Assembly: GCA_025094145.1 (NCBI GenBank)
Contig: JALLLS010000018.1
Location: 248,001 to 312,000 of the forward strand
Source of the DNA: Spinellus fusiger
Taxonomy: Eukaryota; Mucoromycota; Mucoromycetes; Mucorales; Phycomycetaceae
Reading direction: 5' to 3'
Length of the DNA stretch: 64,000 bases
Below the pieces are notes generated by a model. That model did no database searches. It was not told the DNA's origin and worked only from the letters and a program-made list of their open reading frames with translations. The position numbers and the translations under genes were made by a program. Positions 32,982-45,703 of the stretch are shown piece by piece (the stretch's first letter is position 1; every line of letters begins with the position of its first letter).

Positions 32982-33718
32982 TTTTCAGAAAGTATTCGCA
33001 CAACCTCAGAGAAAAATTGCACACTTTTATTTTATTTTCCGCACAATTTTATTTCTCATTTTTTGTACAGTTTATATTTTACTTTTTGCATAAAGTATGC
33101 GAAATTTATTAAAGGGTATTTTTACCTGAACATGTTTCAAATTTCAAAGAAAATTAGTAATAAAATCCCTTGAAATCACTGATAATAACATTACTACATG
33201 CTTCAGCAACCCTCATGTTTAATGTCTCAATTTCCAAGACCTTTTCTCTTTTAAGCTTACTCTTCACAATGAACCATAATTATTCAATGGGATTGATCTC
33301 AAGAGACTACGGCGGAAAGAATAAATATCCGCAACCGCGACTTACAATAGGTCTACCAATTCTTTTAATGAAATAGTGCTTTCTTAAATGATAAAGCACA
33401 CTTTTCTGTTATGAAGTTGTAGCCTTTTTGGTGGCCTTGGGGTTTGGCTGAGGCTTCTCGGGTGGTTTTAAGTCCAAGTAAGTACTGTTGTCTATGATAT
33501 TTTGAAGAGGAAAACATTCTTTAACTACATCTATCAAGATAGGTTCATTGCCCAATGGGTCGATAGCATTTCCTTGTTCATCTTCATAGTAGACTTGTAA
33601 GCTCATTGTTGAAAAAATAATATTTCGAAAAGTGTGCAAAATTTTTTTACGGAATTGTGTGAATTATAAAATATAGTGTGCGATTTTATTCTGAGGTTAT
33701 GCGAATACTTTCTGAAAA
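32982..33718 (-). mobile_element. Deletion-derivative mariner-like element, family C
   Basis: Terminal inverted repeats: TTTTCAGAAAGTATTCGCAC at 32982 and its complement ending at 33718, extending over about 30 bp with few mismatches. The minus strand encodes the start of a protein at 33639 (MSLQVYYEDEQGNAIDPLG, stop at 33409) and, further on (33340-33230), a decayed PP-SLEINPIE-LWFIVKSKLKR, the third catalytic block of Tc1/mariner transposases (with stops). The middle of the transposase is missing, so about 740 bp remain. The left flank has TA; the right has TG, so the duplication has decayed or shifted. Confidence 0.72.
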
Positions 33719-33980
33719 TGGTTTACTCTCTGTAAAAGTTGAATATTTTGCCAACATAACACAAATATACAAACAAAAAATGTGCTTATGAGAAAAGACA
33801 ATGTAAATTCTCACTTATCATTTTCTCTGTAGATCATTGTAGACTAGTGTTGATAGTGAGCAGTAGCCCCATTGTACTTTCATCTATTCGTCTGTAGCTC
33901 ATTATTTAGTTTCTGGGCAAATAAATAACACTTTGCCTCAGGGCTTATTGTAGCATTTTTTTTCTTTTTTCTTTTTTTAA

Positions 33981-34011
<31 letters not shown>

Positions 34012-36515
34012 TTATATAAAAAGTAATATCGACTTGAAATATAAAAACAGCAGCAAAAGAGCAAGAAAACTTTGTGATATACATATAATATTATCATCAG
34101 AGCATTTATGATTATACTACTGATTACCTATAACCAGGTATTTTCTAACAAATAAACCTCTGGTAGGTAATTTTTTCTGCGATCTATAGATACAGTTTCA
34201 AGTTACTTTAAGAGAATGGCGTTTCCTTTTATTACCTCTGACTTTAGAAAGAAAAAAAAGTACTTTCCTTTGTAAATGGAAATAAATAGGGCGTTTTAAA
34301 AGCCAGAGAAATTAGTAAGGCTCACTAATCTATTCATATGGTTAGATCTTTCGATATTCTCTGGATTTATTCTTCCCAATTTTTACAACTTCGCCCTTTA
34401 TTTTTGCAGGTACAAAGCTGAGTTGTATTCAAAGGAAAATAAAAAATAATAGTTACAATCAATGGCTATTGTACATACTAATGTGACCTTTTTATTTATT
34501 TGCTAGGCCATTTGTCATAACTTATGTTATTCGACACTTCGAAGAATAAGCTTATAGAGCTAGCCCCATCACCATCTTTTACTATAGAACTATAGCTGAG
34601 TATATTGATGTATGTATGTATCAGTATGCATAAAATAGGGGGAAATAAGAGAGAAATAAATAGAAGTACTTACTATTCTTGTTATTATTGCATGATAACT
34701 ACACAGTATTATTCTAAGATTAATTATAGACTAAAATACAAAAGGGACATAAAAGTTTAGTTTCGGAGATCTACTAACAAACTTAATATTCTACAAATGC
34801 ACAAAGAGTTACTTGTTGGCAGTTCTAATGAACTACGCGAAACTTACTTTAAGCAAACAGTATACTCTATGCAGATACAGGACAAGTGCATAGGTGATGC
34901 TATCACCAGTATTCAGTTCAAAAATCATTTATCTATAAATAAGTATTAAGATAATCAACAATGTTACAGTAACAATAGTATAAAGTCAATAGATAGTAAG
35001 GTAGAACTTCATTATGAACCCTAAGCAGTATTCCAAGAGAATAAGAATAAGACTACTATTTTTGTATTTTGTGTAGAACAATGGCTAAAGTCGAGTAAGA
35101 TACAAAGCAATGTCCATAGTATTTTGTATGTGTGCATGTACGCCCATTCCTGGGCACAGTGAATATGGCAAAGAGTTAGGTTACGTTTAATTTTTTACAA
35201 TAACTTTTCTCTTTCTTTCAGTTTTCCAGGCATGAATTCACAGTAGATAATTGACTTACTATTTTCCCATAAAACTTAATAATAGAACTGATAAAAAGGT
35301 ATTCTATAAAATATTTACACTAGAACAAAAGCCAGGAATAACTAGAAACATAAAACAATATGAGCATGTGTCTGTGTCTATGTGCGAGTGTAGCTATTTA
35401 GTCTATGCAAACTGAGTGGCGTTTCAGGATCAGATTTCCTTAAACAGGAAGACAATCTCAAATAAAAAAACTGGAAGTTCTTGCGACATGTTGTACAACA
35501 CAGCAAAACACTTGTACAATAACCTTGAACAACCGCCTTCATATTTTTATCTATCCTTTTTCATCTAGAGTGATACAATAAAATAAGTTACAATAGAATG
35601 TTACATGATTATCATTTTGTTGTGTATACTAATAAATAGGACATTATTTTTCCATTAGTATTCTTTCTTGTTTTCATATTATATTCATATACATAAATCT
35701 CATTCTTATTACTGATCAAGAGGTAAACAATCATCATTGAAATTCAGTATACTTATACCTATTCATCAGGCTGCCTCCTTTTCTTAGCACCTCTGGAAGG
35801 GAATAATGGAGACAAACATCAACCTCTCTTATTCCTGATCACTCGTCGTGTACATACTTTCATCTCACTTGTAATTAGTCACCTCCATCTTTTCGATCTT
35901 AGAGTGGCCCTTTTTTTGTTTAAAAAGCCTCAAATGGACAAGGTAAAGTATTAACTGTATCATTATAGACTATAATGCTAACGAGTCTTCAGTCCAGGTT
36001 CATTTCAGAAATACGAATTTTTTTTTAAAAAAAAAAGAGAAATGGTCTTTACAATACTTTGAATGGCAAAGATAAAAAATAAAAAGCCAGAAAGAAAGAT
36101 CTATAGAATGATGCAGTGTCTGGTATAGTGCTCAGTGTATGTCTTGTAAGTAAAAAAAGAAAAAGAGAGAAAAAGTAGTATCCATAAGACTAACTTGCGC
36201 AGCTCTTGAATCTTAAATGCTGGTCTTTTGAGATTCTTTTTCTTGTGCAAATTGTTGTATTCTTAGTGTATTCTTCTGTTTCTTCTTGCTTCTGTATTTC
36301 CCTCGTTTTCCCTCTTGAATTAGGCCACAGCCTCACTTTTCTTTTATTGTCACTTCAATCTATGCTTCTTTATTTTGTTTGTTTTTCATTTGGATGCTAC
36401 TACGCAATGTCTCCATGCTCCTTTTTTCTTCTCTTTTTTTTACTTATGCCTACGATTTTTATCTATCCTGTAGAGTGAAGTTTTAATAATAAACAATTTT
36501 GCTTTATCCCTTGTA
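33719..36515. other. Intergenic, AT-rich
   Basis: Holds an AAAAT repeat near 33980-34012 and a T9A10 tract at 36018-36036. No coding frame with recognisable motifs; the 90-codon frame at 36206 is hydrophobic low-complexity and not called. Confidence 0.5.
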
Positions 36516-37499
36516 CAGTCACACCCAATTGAATTTAATACTTTTGAAAATAAATATCAGGGCGAAATAGATAGGACATGTTTAACATTAAATAAAACAC
36601 TTTACATTTGATCTAGAGGCTTCAGACTTTCACACACTAAAGCTCAATATATTTAATTATAGAAAATAAAATAATACAGTTAGTACTTTGTATGGCCTTC
36701 TTTGGCATCAATGACTGTCTGGCATCTATCTGTCATACTCAGAACTCATCGTTGTGCAAGTTCAACACCAACCCTCTCCCACTCCTCTGCAAGTAGAGCC
36801 ATCAAACCTTCAACATTGATAATAGACACCCTTCTTTCCTCAATTCGTCTTTTCAAGGCCCACTAGATGTGTTCAATTGGGTTCAAGTCAAAGATATGTG
36901 CATATCAGTACTCAAAGAACCCTAATTTGATGCGTCTCTTTCCACTATCTAGCATAGGCCCCAGTATGACAGCTATCACCCTTGACCAACAAAGCCGCTT
37001 CTCCTTGTGTTTTGCAGTGAAGGATGGCTTGTTTTCTACAGAAAAAATAAGATCCAAACCCTAACTGATTGCAGTAGCTGATAATGGTGTTTCTACACAC
37101 ATCCACCTGAATCTTTAACATTTCCAATTTCAGCTGATTCTATGGGGCAAATGGGTCCTCTCTAATAACCTTTTCCAGGTATCTGAGATCCCTTTCACTG
37201 GCTTTTATATATATATATGTTTTCCATGACTCTTTAAACACAATGGTAACCCACGTTCTTTGATGTTTCTGATATTATTTTGAACTGTGGGCTTTACTAC
37301 AACTACGTTTGCGATGATAGTCAATTTTAATCCAGCCTTCAACAGGTAATAAATGCCCCATAGCTTTTTATCTTTTGCCTTATCTTATTCTCCACAAATG
37401 TGGGTTTCTGAAAATGTATCTGACATGTTGTGTTGGTTTAACAGTACTTGGAAAGAAAAAGAGTTTTATGCATGCATTAAACTAAATTGTACTTGACTG
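36516..37499 (-). mobile_element. Tc1/mariner element family A, internally deleted copy 2
   Basis: 984 bp starting with the intact terminal repeat CAGTCACACCCAATTGAATT after TA (36514-36515) and ending in a decayed right repeat before TA (37500-37501). It lacks about 360 bp found in the copy at 39807: the minus-strand reading jumps from GDSCHTGAYAR directly to the CKTQGEAALL segment, removing the catalytic core. Confidence 0.82.
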
Positions 37500-37888
37500 T
37501 AGATGGACCGAGTTGGCACTGTAGATAATAGAATAAAAAAAATGTCTTACTGTTTTTATTAGCAGTTTGTCTTGGTGAACTCTTTTGGAACGACATGCAA
37601 AGCCAAACCCCTTTTTATTTATTTATTTATATGTATGTATGTATTTGTGTATGTATTTATGTTTAAAATAAAATCTTATACACTCAGTAAGATATGTATT
37701 CTCATAAGCTTACACCAGGGAGTCCTCTTATTATTCCTATAAGAACGACCTATTCTATTACTTTAATGGCAAGAAGAAGAGTCAATGAGCACATTTTGTA
37801 CTCAATATTCACTTAGACTTTTTTTTATTGCTGAGATGACGATTTATTTGTCATGTAACTAACTCCGCAGCAAGAGAACTCTTTTCTC
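37500..37888. other. Intergenic, promoter side of the thioredoxin-fold gene
   Basis: Contains a TTTATTTATTTATATGTATG microsatellite near 37611-37640. Nothing else recognised. Confidence 0.5.
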
Positions 37889-38296
37889 ATGTCCTTCCGT
37901 GCACCTAGATCACTTCCCATCCTCTCCATTTTCCATAACCCCTCGAGTTCAGAGTCAGTCTCAGCTCTACAGCTGCTACAGGCAAAGAGAAAGAGGCCAA
38001 CAGGAGAAGAAATCTATAATATTGACGTGTTGGACAATGTGAACGCAGCACCCACGCCTAGTCAGCTACAGCAAGTAGCAGAGTACTTGGGCACTCCCCA
38101 GTCTCATTGGAAAACAATGCTCAGTTCTGAGAACATGGATCAACACGAGAATAAAGATGTACATCAGATGATTATTGATCAGCCTCAGCTGTTAAAGAGG
38201 CCTCTTGTGGTGGATTGGAACCAAGGCAGGGCTGCTGTGGGTAGTTCTACACTTCAGGCTATAAAAGAACTTATTGATGCAAGAGTAAAAAAATAA
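37889..38296 (+). CDS. Fmp46/DUF1687-like thioredoxin-fold protein
   Basis: Single-exon 135-aa protein, ATG 37889 to TAA 38296, close to the length of yeast Fmp46 (133 aa). It opens with LPILSIFHNPSSSESVSALQ, in the position of the first strand and active-site loop of ArsC/Spx-type thioredoxin folds, and ends with QPQLLKRPLVVDWNQGRAAVG, resembling the conserved LxRPLVVD-type block of that fold. No CxxC is present. Fmp46 is a putative mitochondrial redox protein of unknown substrate; the basic, Ser/Pro start here (MSFRAPRSLPIL) would suit import. It is an isolated intact gene among transposons. Family placement is by motif memory. Confidence 0.68.
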   Translation: MSFRAPRSLPILSIFHNPSSSESVSALQLLQAKRKRPTGEEIYNIDVLDNVNAAPTPSQLQQVAEYLGTPQSHWKTMLSSENMDQHENKDVHQMIIDQPQLLKRPLVVDWNQGRAAVGSSTLQAIKELIDARVKK

Positions 38297-39806
38297 GCAT
38301 ATCAATAGTACATCACTATTGTTACACTCTATGTTTTTCTTTTTTTTACATTAAAAATGAAAATAATAGCAAAAGAAAAAGAAAAAGAAAAAGAGAGGAA
38401 TGGTTTAGTATAAACTTTTTAGAGTGTTTTGTGCATAAAGCACGAAACCGTCAATACAACCACAGTAGAGTCAAATATATCAACTGGAATGAGTGTTTTT
38501 TCTTTGTATATTTTTATCAATCTACCCATAGTAGAGTATATGTTTGATGATGTATAAAATCGTGTTTATTTGATATATATAGCATGTACGTGTATCTATA
38601 GAATATATACTGTTACTTATGGAAGAATTCTGAATGTCCTAGGGATAAGAAGAAGAAAACACTTCGTTTTGTTATCCATGTGTCAATGATACAAAAAGAT
38701 GTAGATAGTCTTTACACACCTTATTTTATTTTATATGCTTAACTATGTTGATGTTATATTGATAAAACCTATTATGCTAATGTAAAGAGGCATGGACAAA
38801 AATCGACATCAAGCCACTTACTTGAAAGTAGCTTGTATGTATGTTTATATTCCAAAACACCATATATTTTTATACAGAGAAAAGATATAGTAAGCATAAA
38901 AGATGGATACACTGTATTGAGCAAAGTATAGAATAAGAGAGAGAAAGAGAATTGAATACCTTTTCTTTGGTGATCATCGACATGCATATGCTTATTGCAT
39001 TAAAATGTCAAACACAGGATCCCCCAAAACAAACAAAACAAACAAAACAAATAGTATGGTTTAAATCACTCTTAGTTTAAAATGTATACGAATAGAGATC
39101 TATATTCGTCTATAGATCCCCTTGTGATAGTATGAAATAATATGGGATAAAAAAATAACATATTAAATAGCTATATTGATAAAACAAATGTGAATGCAGA
39201 AAGGTCAGATCAATATTGTTCAAAATTTAGGAACAAAAGGTGTGTTTGGTAATATAAGAAGTATATTTCGCAAAGCTTTTGATATCTAATGAATTGCTAG
39301 CTTTTATACTTTTTATACCTGTCATGGTAGTCTATCTAAAAAAAAATACTAGAGCAGTCTCTTCTGAAACATTGCCAAGTCTTTCCATCTCATCAGCATG
39401 TTGAGTGCAAGAGGCTTCCTAATTTTCAATAATATAATACAGATATAAAAATAAAAAATAAAAAATAAAAAATAAAAAATAAAAAAAAGCCCATTAGAAG
39501 AAAAATAGATCAAAGAAATAGGTATTAGTGGAATCAAATATCATTAAATCAATATAGGATATGAAGATATGCCTTCTATTTGGAAGATTATAAAGTTAGT
39601 AAATATGTCATTATTGAACCATCATGAGAGGGCAAACATGTCAGTGAGTAATTCCACCCTCATCTCCTTTATATTCTATTTGCCTCTTTAAGTAAACAGT
39701 ATCCTTGTATGTATATTACGAAAGAATAACTAAATAATAGATGAGCCTATAAAATCCATTCGCTATTGTTATTATTCTATGAAAACGATCAAGGATATAA
39801 CTTATA
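38297..39806. other. Intergenic, AT-rich
   Basis: Includes AAAAAT-type repeats at 39447-39488 and an AAAGAAA run at 38370-38395. No gene recognised. Confidence 0.55.
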
Positions 39807-41154
39807 CAGTCACACCCAATTGAATTTAATACTTTTGAAAATGAATTTCAGGACGAAATATTTAGGATATATTCAACATTAAATAAAAACACTTTACATT
39901 TGATATAGAGACTTCAAAGTTTCACACAACAAAGCTCAACATCTTTAATTATAGAAAATAATATAATAATAATATAATAAATATTTTGCATGGCCTCTTT
40001 TGGTATCAATGACAGCCTGGCATCTATCTGTCATACTCAGAACTAATTGTTGTGCAAGTTCAACACCAACCCTCTCCCACTCCTCTGCAAGTAGAGTATT
40101 CAAATATTCAACATTGGTAATAGATACTCTTCTTTCTTCAATTCGTCTTTCAAAGGCCCACCAGACATGTTCAATTGGGCTCAAGTCAGGGATTTGTGTG
40201 AGCCAGTACTCAAAGAACCCTAATTTGATGCGTCTCTTTCCACCCTCTGGCATAGGCCCCAGTATGACAGCTAGCACCATCTTCTTGTAACAGAAACTCC
40301 CTATCCTCTTTCTGATGCAATTCCATGAACCAAAGATGGAACTCACCAGCCAAATTTCTGATATATTCGTCTTGGTTTACAGTGCCATCAACAAAGACTA
40401 ATGGGTCAGATCCACCTGCCCAGATACATCTCCAAAGCATGACCCCTCCGCCACCAAACTTTGTTGTTGGAACAATAGGATTAGGATCCTACCTTTCTCC
40501 AACTTTTCTGATGACACAGACACCTCCATCGTTCCCTTTCACGGTGTACCTGGACTCACCAGACTAATTAACACCTCTCCACTGGTCGTTCGTCCAATTG
40601 ACATGTTCTTTAGCCCAACAAAACCGTTTCTCATTGTGTTTTACAGTTAAATCTGGCTTGTGATCTACATAAAAAGATGTGAACCCTAACTGATTGCAGT
40701 AAATGATCATGGTGTTTCTACATACATCAACCTGAATCTTCAACATTTCCAATTTCAGTTGATTCTATGGGGCGAATGGGTCCTCTCTAATGACCTTTTC
40801 CAGGTGTCTGAGATCCCTCTCATTCAATTTTTTTATTTTTTCCATGACTCTTTAAACGCAATGAGAACCCACTAACTTTGATGTTTCTGATACTATTTTG
40901 AACTGTGGGCTTCTTCATCTCAACTACATTTGCAATGACAGTCAATTTTAATCCAGCCTTCAACAGGTAATAAATGCCCCACAATCTTCTATCTCTCGCC
41001 CTGTCCTATTCTCAACAAGTGTGAGTTTCTTAATATCTCTCTTACATAGTGTGTAGGTTTTACACTATTTAGAAAGAAGAAGAGTTTTATGCAAAGATAA
41101 AAGTATTATTTTATTAAAATTTAGGCAAGTATTAAATTCAATTAGGTGTGCCTG
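39807..41154 (-). mobile_element. Tc1/mariner element family A, full-length copy 3
   Basis: 1348 bp with both terminal repeats (CAGTCACACCCAATTGAATT left; complement ending AATTAGGTGTGCCTG right) and TA on each side (39805-39806, 41155-41156). The minus strand carries transposase pieces: WTNDQWRGV near 40600, then LVFVDGTVNQDEYIRNL, LLQEDGASCHTG (second Asp) and PDLSPIEHVW (third acidic residue), the last frame ending at 39945. Stops and frameshifts interrupt it, and the first catalytic Asp is Gly (SGES where SDES is expected). Longest of the three copies but not autonomous. Confidence 0.9.
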
Positions 41155-44100
41155 TAGTTGTTACTTTAATTAGAAATAAGAATAATGCACTTTTTCCACT
41201 ATTAGGCAGTCATAGGTATCAAAAAAAATTCATGTTTGTGACCAAAGAGGAGAGTATAATTCAGAAAATATTAATATAATTCACACTCTGTGAAGAAATA
41301 ACTAAGGGCTAATACATCAGCATGCAATTGCCTTTTAATAATAATATATATATATATAAAACATTTAATTGATAGCAATGCACAGTTATTGGTACTGGAA
41401 TTAGCAGGCTTTAATACAGACTGTAAAATATTTAAAGGATTCAAGGGAAAATCATACGGAAACTATTGATTGGGATTATATATGCAACTAAGCAAGATAT
41501 TATTCAAACCATGCTTGGGTTTCTCTCAATCTTTTGTATGTCTGGCTATAATTAAAAAAAAAAGGGGGGGGGCATTTGTTTATTTCTGTCCAGAAGATGA
41601 TCAATAATGAAACGTATTCTAGTCATATTCTGATTATAAACACATCTAATCTTCATTAGTTTAGGCCTATTTTTACTATCATTACTATAGATAATTCTTT
41701 ATTTCTTCAGTAGCATGATATCTCTTATAAGGCCTTAATATCTCAGTACATTTTATTCTATGAGTTTTCTTGAGATATTTTCAGATGCATTGAATACAGA
41801 AAATCAAAAAGATACTAGAGCCAAGATGAAAGAAATTACTAAATATAAATATATGAGTAACTAGAAAAGATCAATAACATGAGACTTGTTAGTCAAAGAA
41901 TGCTAACTCTTTCTGTTTATTTGAGGTGCTTTAGTGCTTTCTGTAGCTTATTGATCACAATAATTTTTAGTTTCGGCCCAAATAGAATATTCAGCTTTTT
42001 CTTTGATCTTGGGAATTTAAGATACATGGATATATTTATGCCATAAAAGACCATCGAGTTCTTTTTGAAATATGATCCATTCGTTCAAATAATAATAATA
42101 ATAATAATAATAATATATAGAACATCTTGGTTGAACTTTTTTTTTATTGATCAATAAAGACATTAGGATAGCATCTTTGGTGTTCATTTATTCTTGTACT
42201 TTTTGCTTTAAAGTCAAATATAAATACAAGTAATCAGTCCTATCTTTTCATGACTACACTCTAAAGAAATGACCTGTTTAACTTCAATAGACTTCTATAC
42301 ACCTGAAATAAAAATCTAATCAATGAAGTAATAATAAATTGCCGAGTTTAACGATGATAGAGTATTGGCTCAGTATTTATAATAAATATATAAAAGAAGT
42401 ACAAGCTCTGCCAAATATTTCAACGTCAATAGTTGTCGGCCTTTGAGTATCTTTTCATAATACTCCCTGTGGCAGTGTTATTAGAAGCTACTATTCATTT
42501 GTTCTAACCTACTGCCCTTTCTTCTTCCTATGTATTAGTATATAAGTAATAAGTCAATTCTATAAAAATAAGCAATATTGCATACATCTTCATTATTGTA
42601 AATATCCCTAATTAAACTAGCTTTCCAAAATACAATATTCAATGATCAGTATCGGATATAGAAATAAAAATAAAAAAATGGTTAGAATACCAAAGCCATG
42701 TCCATTGAGAAGTAGATTATGTCATTGAAAGTCATAGGTATATGTCATTCTTGATGGAAAGAAATCTTGATTTAGAGTCTTATCATAGAGTCATTATTTA
42801 AATATCTAATTGTCTTTAGTAATAAGACTAGAGACGTTCTATGAATGCATTGAAATACTCCACCGTCTTATCTCACTGAAAAATATAGTTCTTCCCCAGT
42901 GAAAAGTGAGTGCAATGAATAAATTGAAGCTAGATTTGCGAGGTCTTCAGCAGTAATGAAGCCCCTTTCTACTATCTTAAATTGATATTTTAATCCCTTC
43001 TTTTGAGTATTCATCTAGTTTATATGTGAAAAAGCTATTGTCTTTAGGCTTTGGGGGGTATTCTTCCACCTAAATCGATAGAATCTGAACCATATTATTT
43101 TATTAGTATTATTACTATAAGGAGCTATTTGCCCTGTTGACAAGATTCTTGTTACTGTAGCCAGAGTTATAAATTATTTTACATTAGTATTCTAATTCTA
43201 ATTTGAGATGCATACTTAGGCATCACTCTCAAAGTAGAAATAGGGTGAGTTTTTCTTTTTTAATTAGAAGTATAAACCGAACAAATGAACAGGTGCTATA
43301 TACGTTTTATTGCATGATAACAAAAGTACAATCATTGTAGAATTGTATCATCCTCATCTGTATGGGATAGCTATCTATTTACGTCATCTAACACCATGTT
43401 TAATGAAGTGAGTAAATAAGAGGTACTATCAGTCTAATTAAACTTTATAGCACAACTTATTTGTTTAGATTTCAATTTTATTTTTATTTATTTATTTTTT
43501 TAAAAAAAAAGAAGGATAAAAGGATAAAAGGATAAAAGGATAGAAAGATGAAAGCAAGTGCTACAATGTTTTCACACCGTTAGGGTGGTGATGAATCTTA
43601 ATACATTGTAGAATAAACCCATCTCAAGGAATCACACCCTTTCTTTCTACAGGTTAGGTTCATAAATATCAAGCTTTACAACAGATGACCTATTTGAGAT
43701 GTTGGTAGAGCCTAGAGTGAGATGAATATCAGTTGCTACTACTAATACACACTATTTTATTCCAGGTTATTATTCTGTCTTTATTATCTACATGTATAAA
43801 AACTATAAAATCACCTATATAACAGGAAATTATCATATTTTTCCTCAGTGCATAGATCCATATTCCTAGATAGCCCCCTCACACCTATGCACGTGTACAT
43901 ACATGCACATATACTTATACACAAATGACAATCCCAGTAATCTGATGGATGAGATAATGTATAAATATAGAGTTGGTTGAAAGATAGACAAACACAATAG
44001 ATAGATGGATAGATAGACAGACAGTAAAGAGCCGAGATAATCCGTTGAATTAGAGTGAGAAACCTATATTCTAGGCATAAGAAAAGACTAAACCCCTTGT

Positions 44101-45703
44101 CCCATACAAGAGAGCTACCTGTTCAACGTATCAACTCTTCTCATTCTTTTCCATGCCTAACTGGGTGAGCTGAGTTGACCAAGTTAGCTTGACGGACGAC
44201 CAAAGAAGGGAAGGCCCATTCAATCCTATTTTATTTTATTTTATTTTTTTTATAAATATATATATTTCTCTTTATTTCAAAATAAGACATTTAATCACTT
44301 AAATGGTATAGAGCAAAGAAGATTTAGACCTGTTAAACCCTGTTCACTATTTTGATTGGAAATAGAGGATGAAGGTTTACAGCCGATTGCTTATCTGAAT
44401 CACTTTAAGAACATTTGTATGGGTACTACTGATGTCCACAAACCTAATTATGATGAGTAAGAATTGGTGGGGTTCTCTCCACCCTGTTGCAGAATGGAGG
44501 AGTGACTATTAAGAGTTCCTATATGCTATTCTGTTGCTGTCCCGTTTCTCTTTTTATCTTTTCTTATTGGTCAAATCTCCCTATTTATGTTAGTTTCTCT
44601 CTTCAGTTGAACCCCGTGCTTGGAAGTTCACACAGTCTTATACCTTGACATGAAGAATAAAATGTCTAACTCAGTTAGCAATTACATAATAGTTGATATA
44701 GTTGAATGATCATTCTATTATAGAGACTCTTGTTTTTCTTGCTTTTAGAATACTAAGGACACCCTCTGTCCTCTTCTTTGTCTATTCTCTAGAGTGAATA
44801 TGTTTATTCCTATTAAGAAGAAGAAAGAAAAAGAAAAAGAAAAAGAAAAAGAGGGAATTACCGATTGCTAGCAATGAAGATAGTATCTTTCCTGATAATT
44901 GTTTAGCGTTTTACATTTATAGAACTACTGTGCTCTACTCATCCATAATTATGATAGATTGCAAGCTAGACATGCATCCCAACCCTTCTTACCTTTAATA
45001 CCAACCACTTTAGGCAGTGTCACAACACAGATTTTCAAATCGACTATAGACAAGTGTAAGATTGAGCCATCAAGGCAAGTCAGTAAATCACTCCTCTTTT
45101 TATTTTATTTTATTTATTTATTATTTATCATTTCAACATCTGGACTGTCAATAGAATGATATAAAGACATGGCTAGTGATACATTCCATTTCATTGGTGA
45201 TGCTATGGTATAAATAAAGTTGGTTTTAATAGTCTATTTAGATGTAAAAGTAAAACTGAATCAATAGATGATTAGATATAAATGAATACATCATCTACGG
45301 ATAAAAGACAAGACGTCTGAGGCTAAAATAAATAAATAAATAACTCTCTTGGTGACTCTCTTGGTGACTCATCAGCCTCACTATTGTCATTGCCCATTTA
45401 CAGTTGTGCTAAATTAAATTCGACTGATTTTCATCTTTTTTATATGAATTGCATAAAACAAAAACAAAAATAAAAGAAAGGAAAATAAAAACAAAACAAG
45501 GTTGTACACAAAAGAGAGAAGAGAGGGAGTTTGTATGTGAAAGATAAGTGGAGTTGGGAGGATTTAAAAAGATAAAGATAAAAATTAAACTTTGGTGATG
45601 AGAAAGGAATGCTATAATACAGAATGAAATAAACAATGAAATAAACAAAAGCTAACAATGGTAGTCTTCTCTTTTTGTTGTTGAAAGAAGAAGAAGGAGA
45701 GTT
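41155..45703. other. Long AT-rich gene-free stretch
   Basis: 4.5 kb without a convincing gene. Notable items: a TA microsatellite near 41341-41360, an A10G9 homopolymer junction at 41554-41572, an AAT run near 42090-42113, a T7A9 tract at 43495-43510, AGGATAAA repeats at 43512-43545 and GAAAAA repeats at 44822-44850. Confidence 0.5.

Noticed and set aside
36206..36478. 90-codon hydrophobic frame
   Set aside because: Phe/Leu/Ser low complexity from T-rich DNA, with no motif or splice context.
45409..45658. Phe-rich minus-strand frames next to the HAL kinase
   Set aside because: Low-complexity translation of an A-rich 3' untranslated region.
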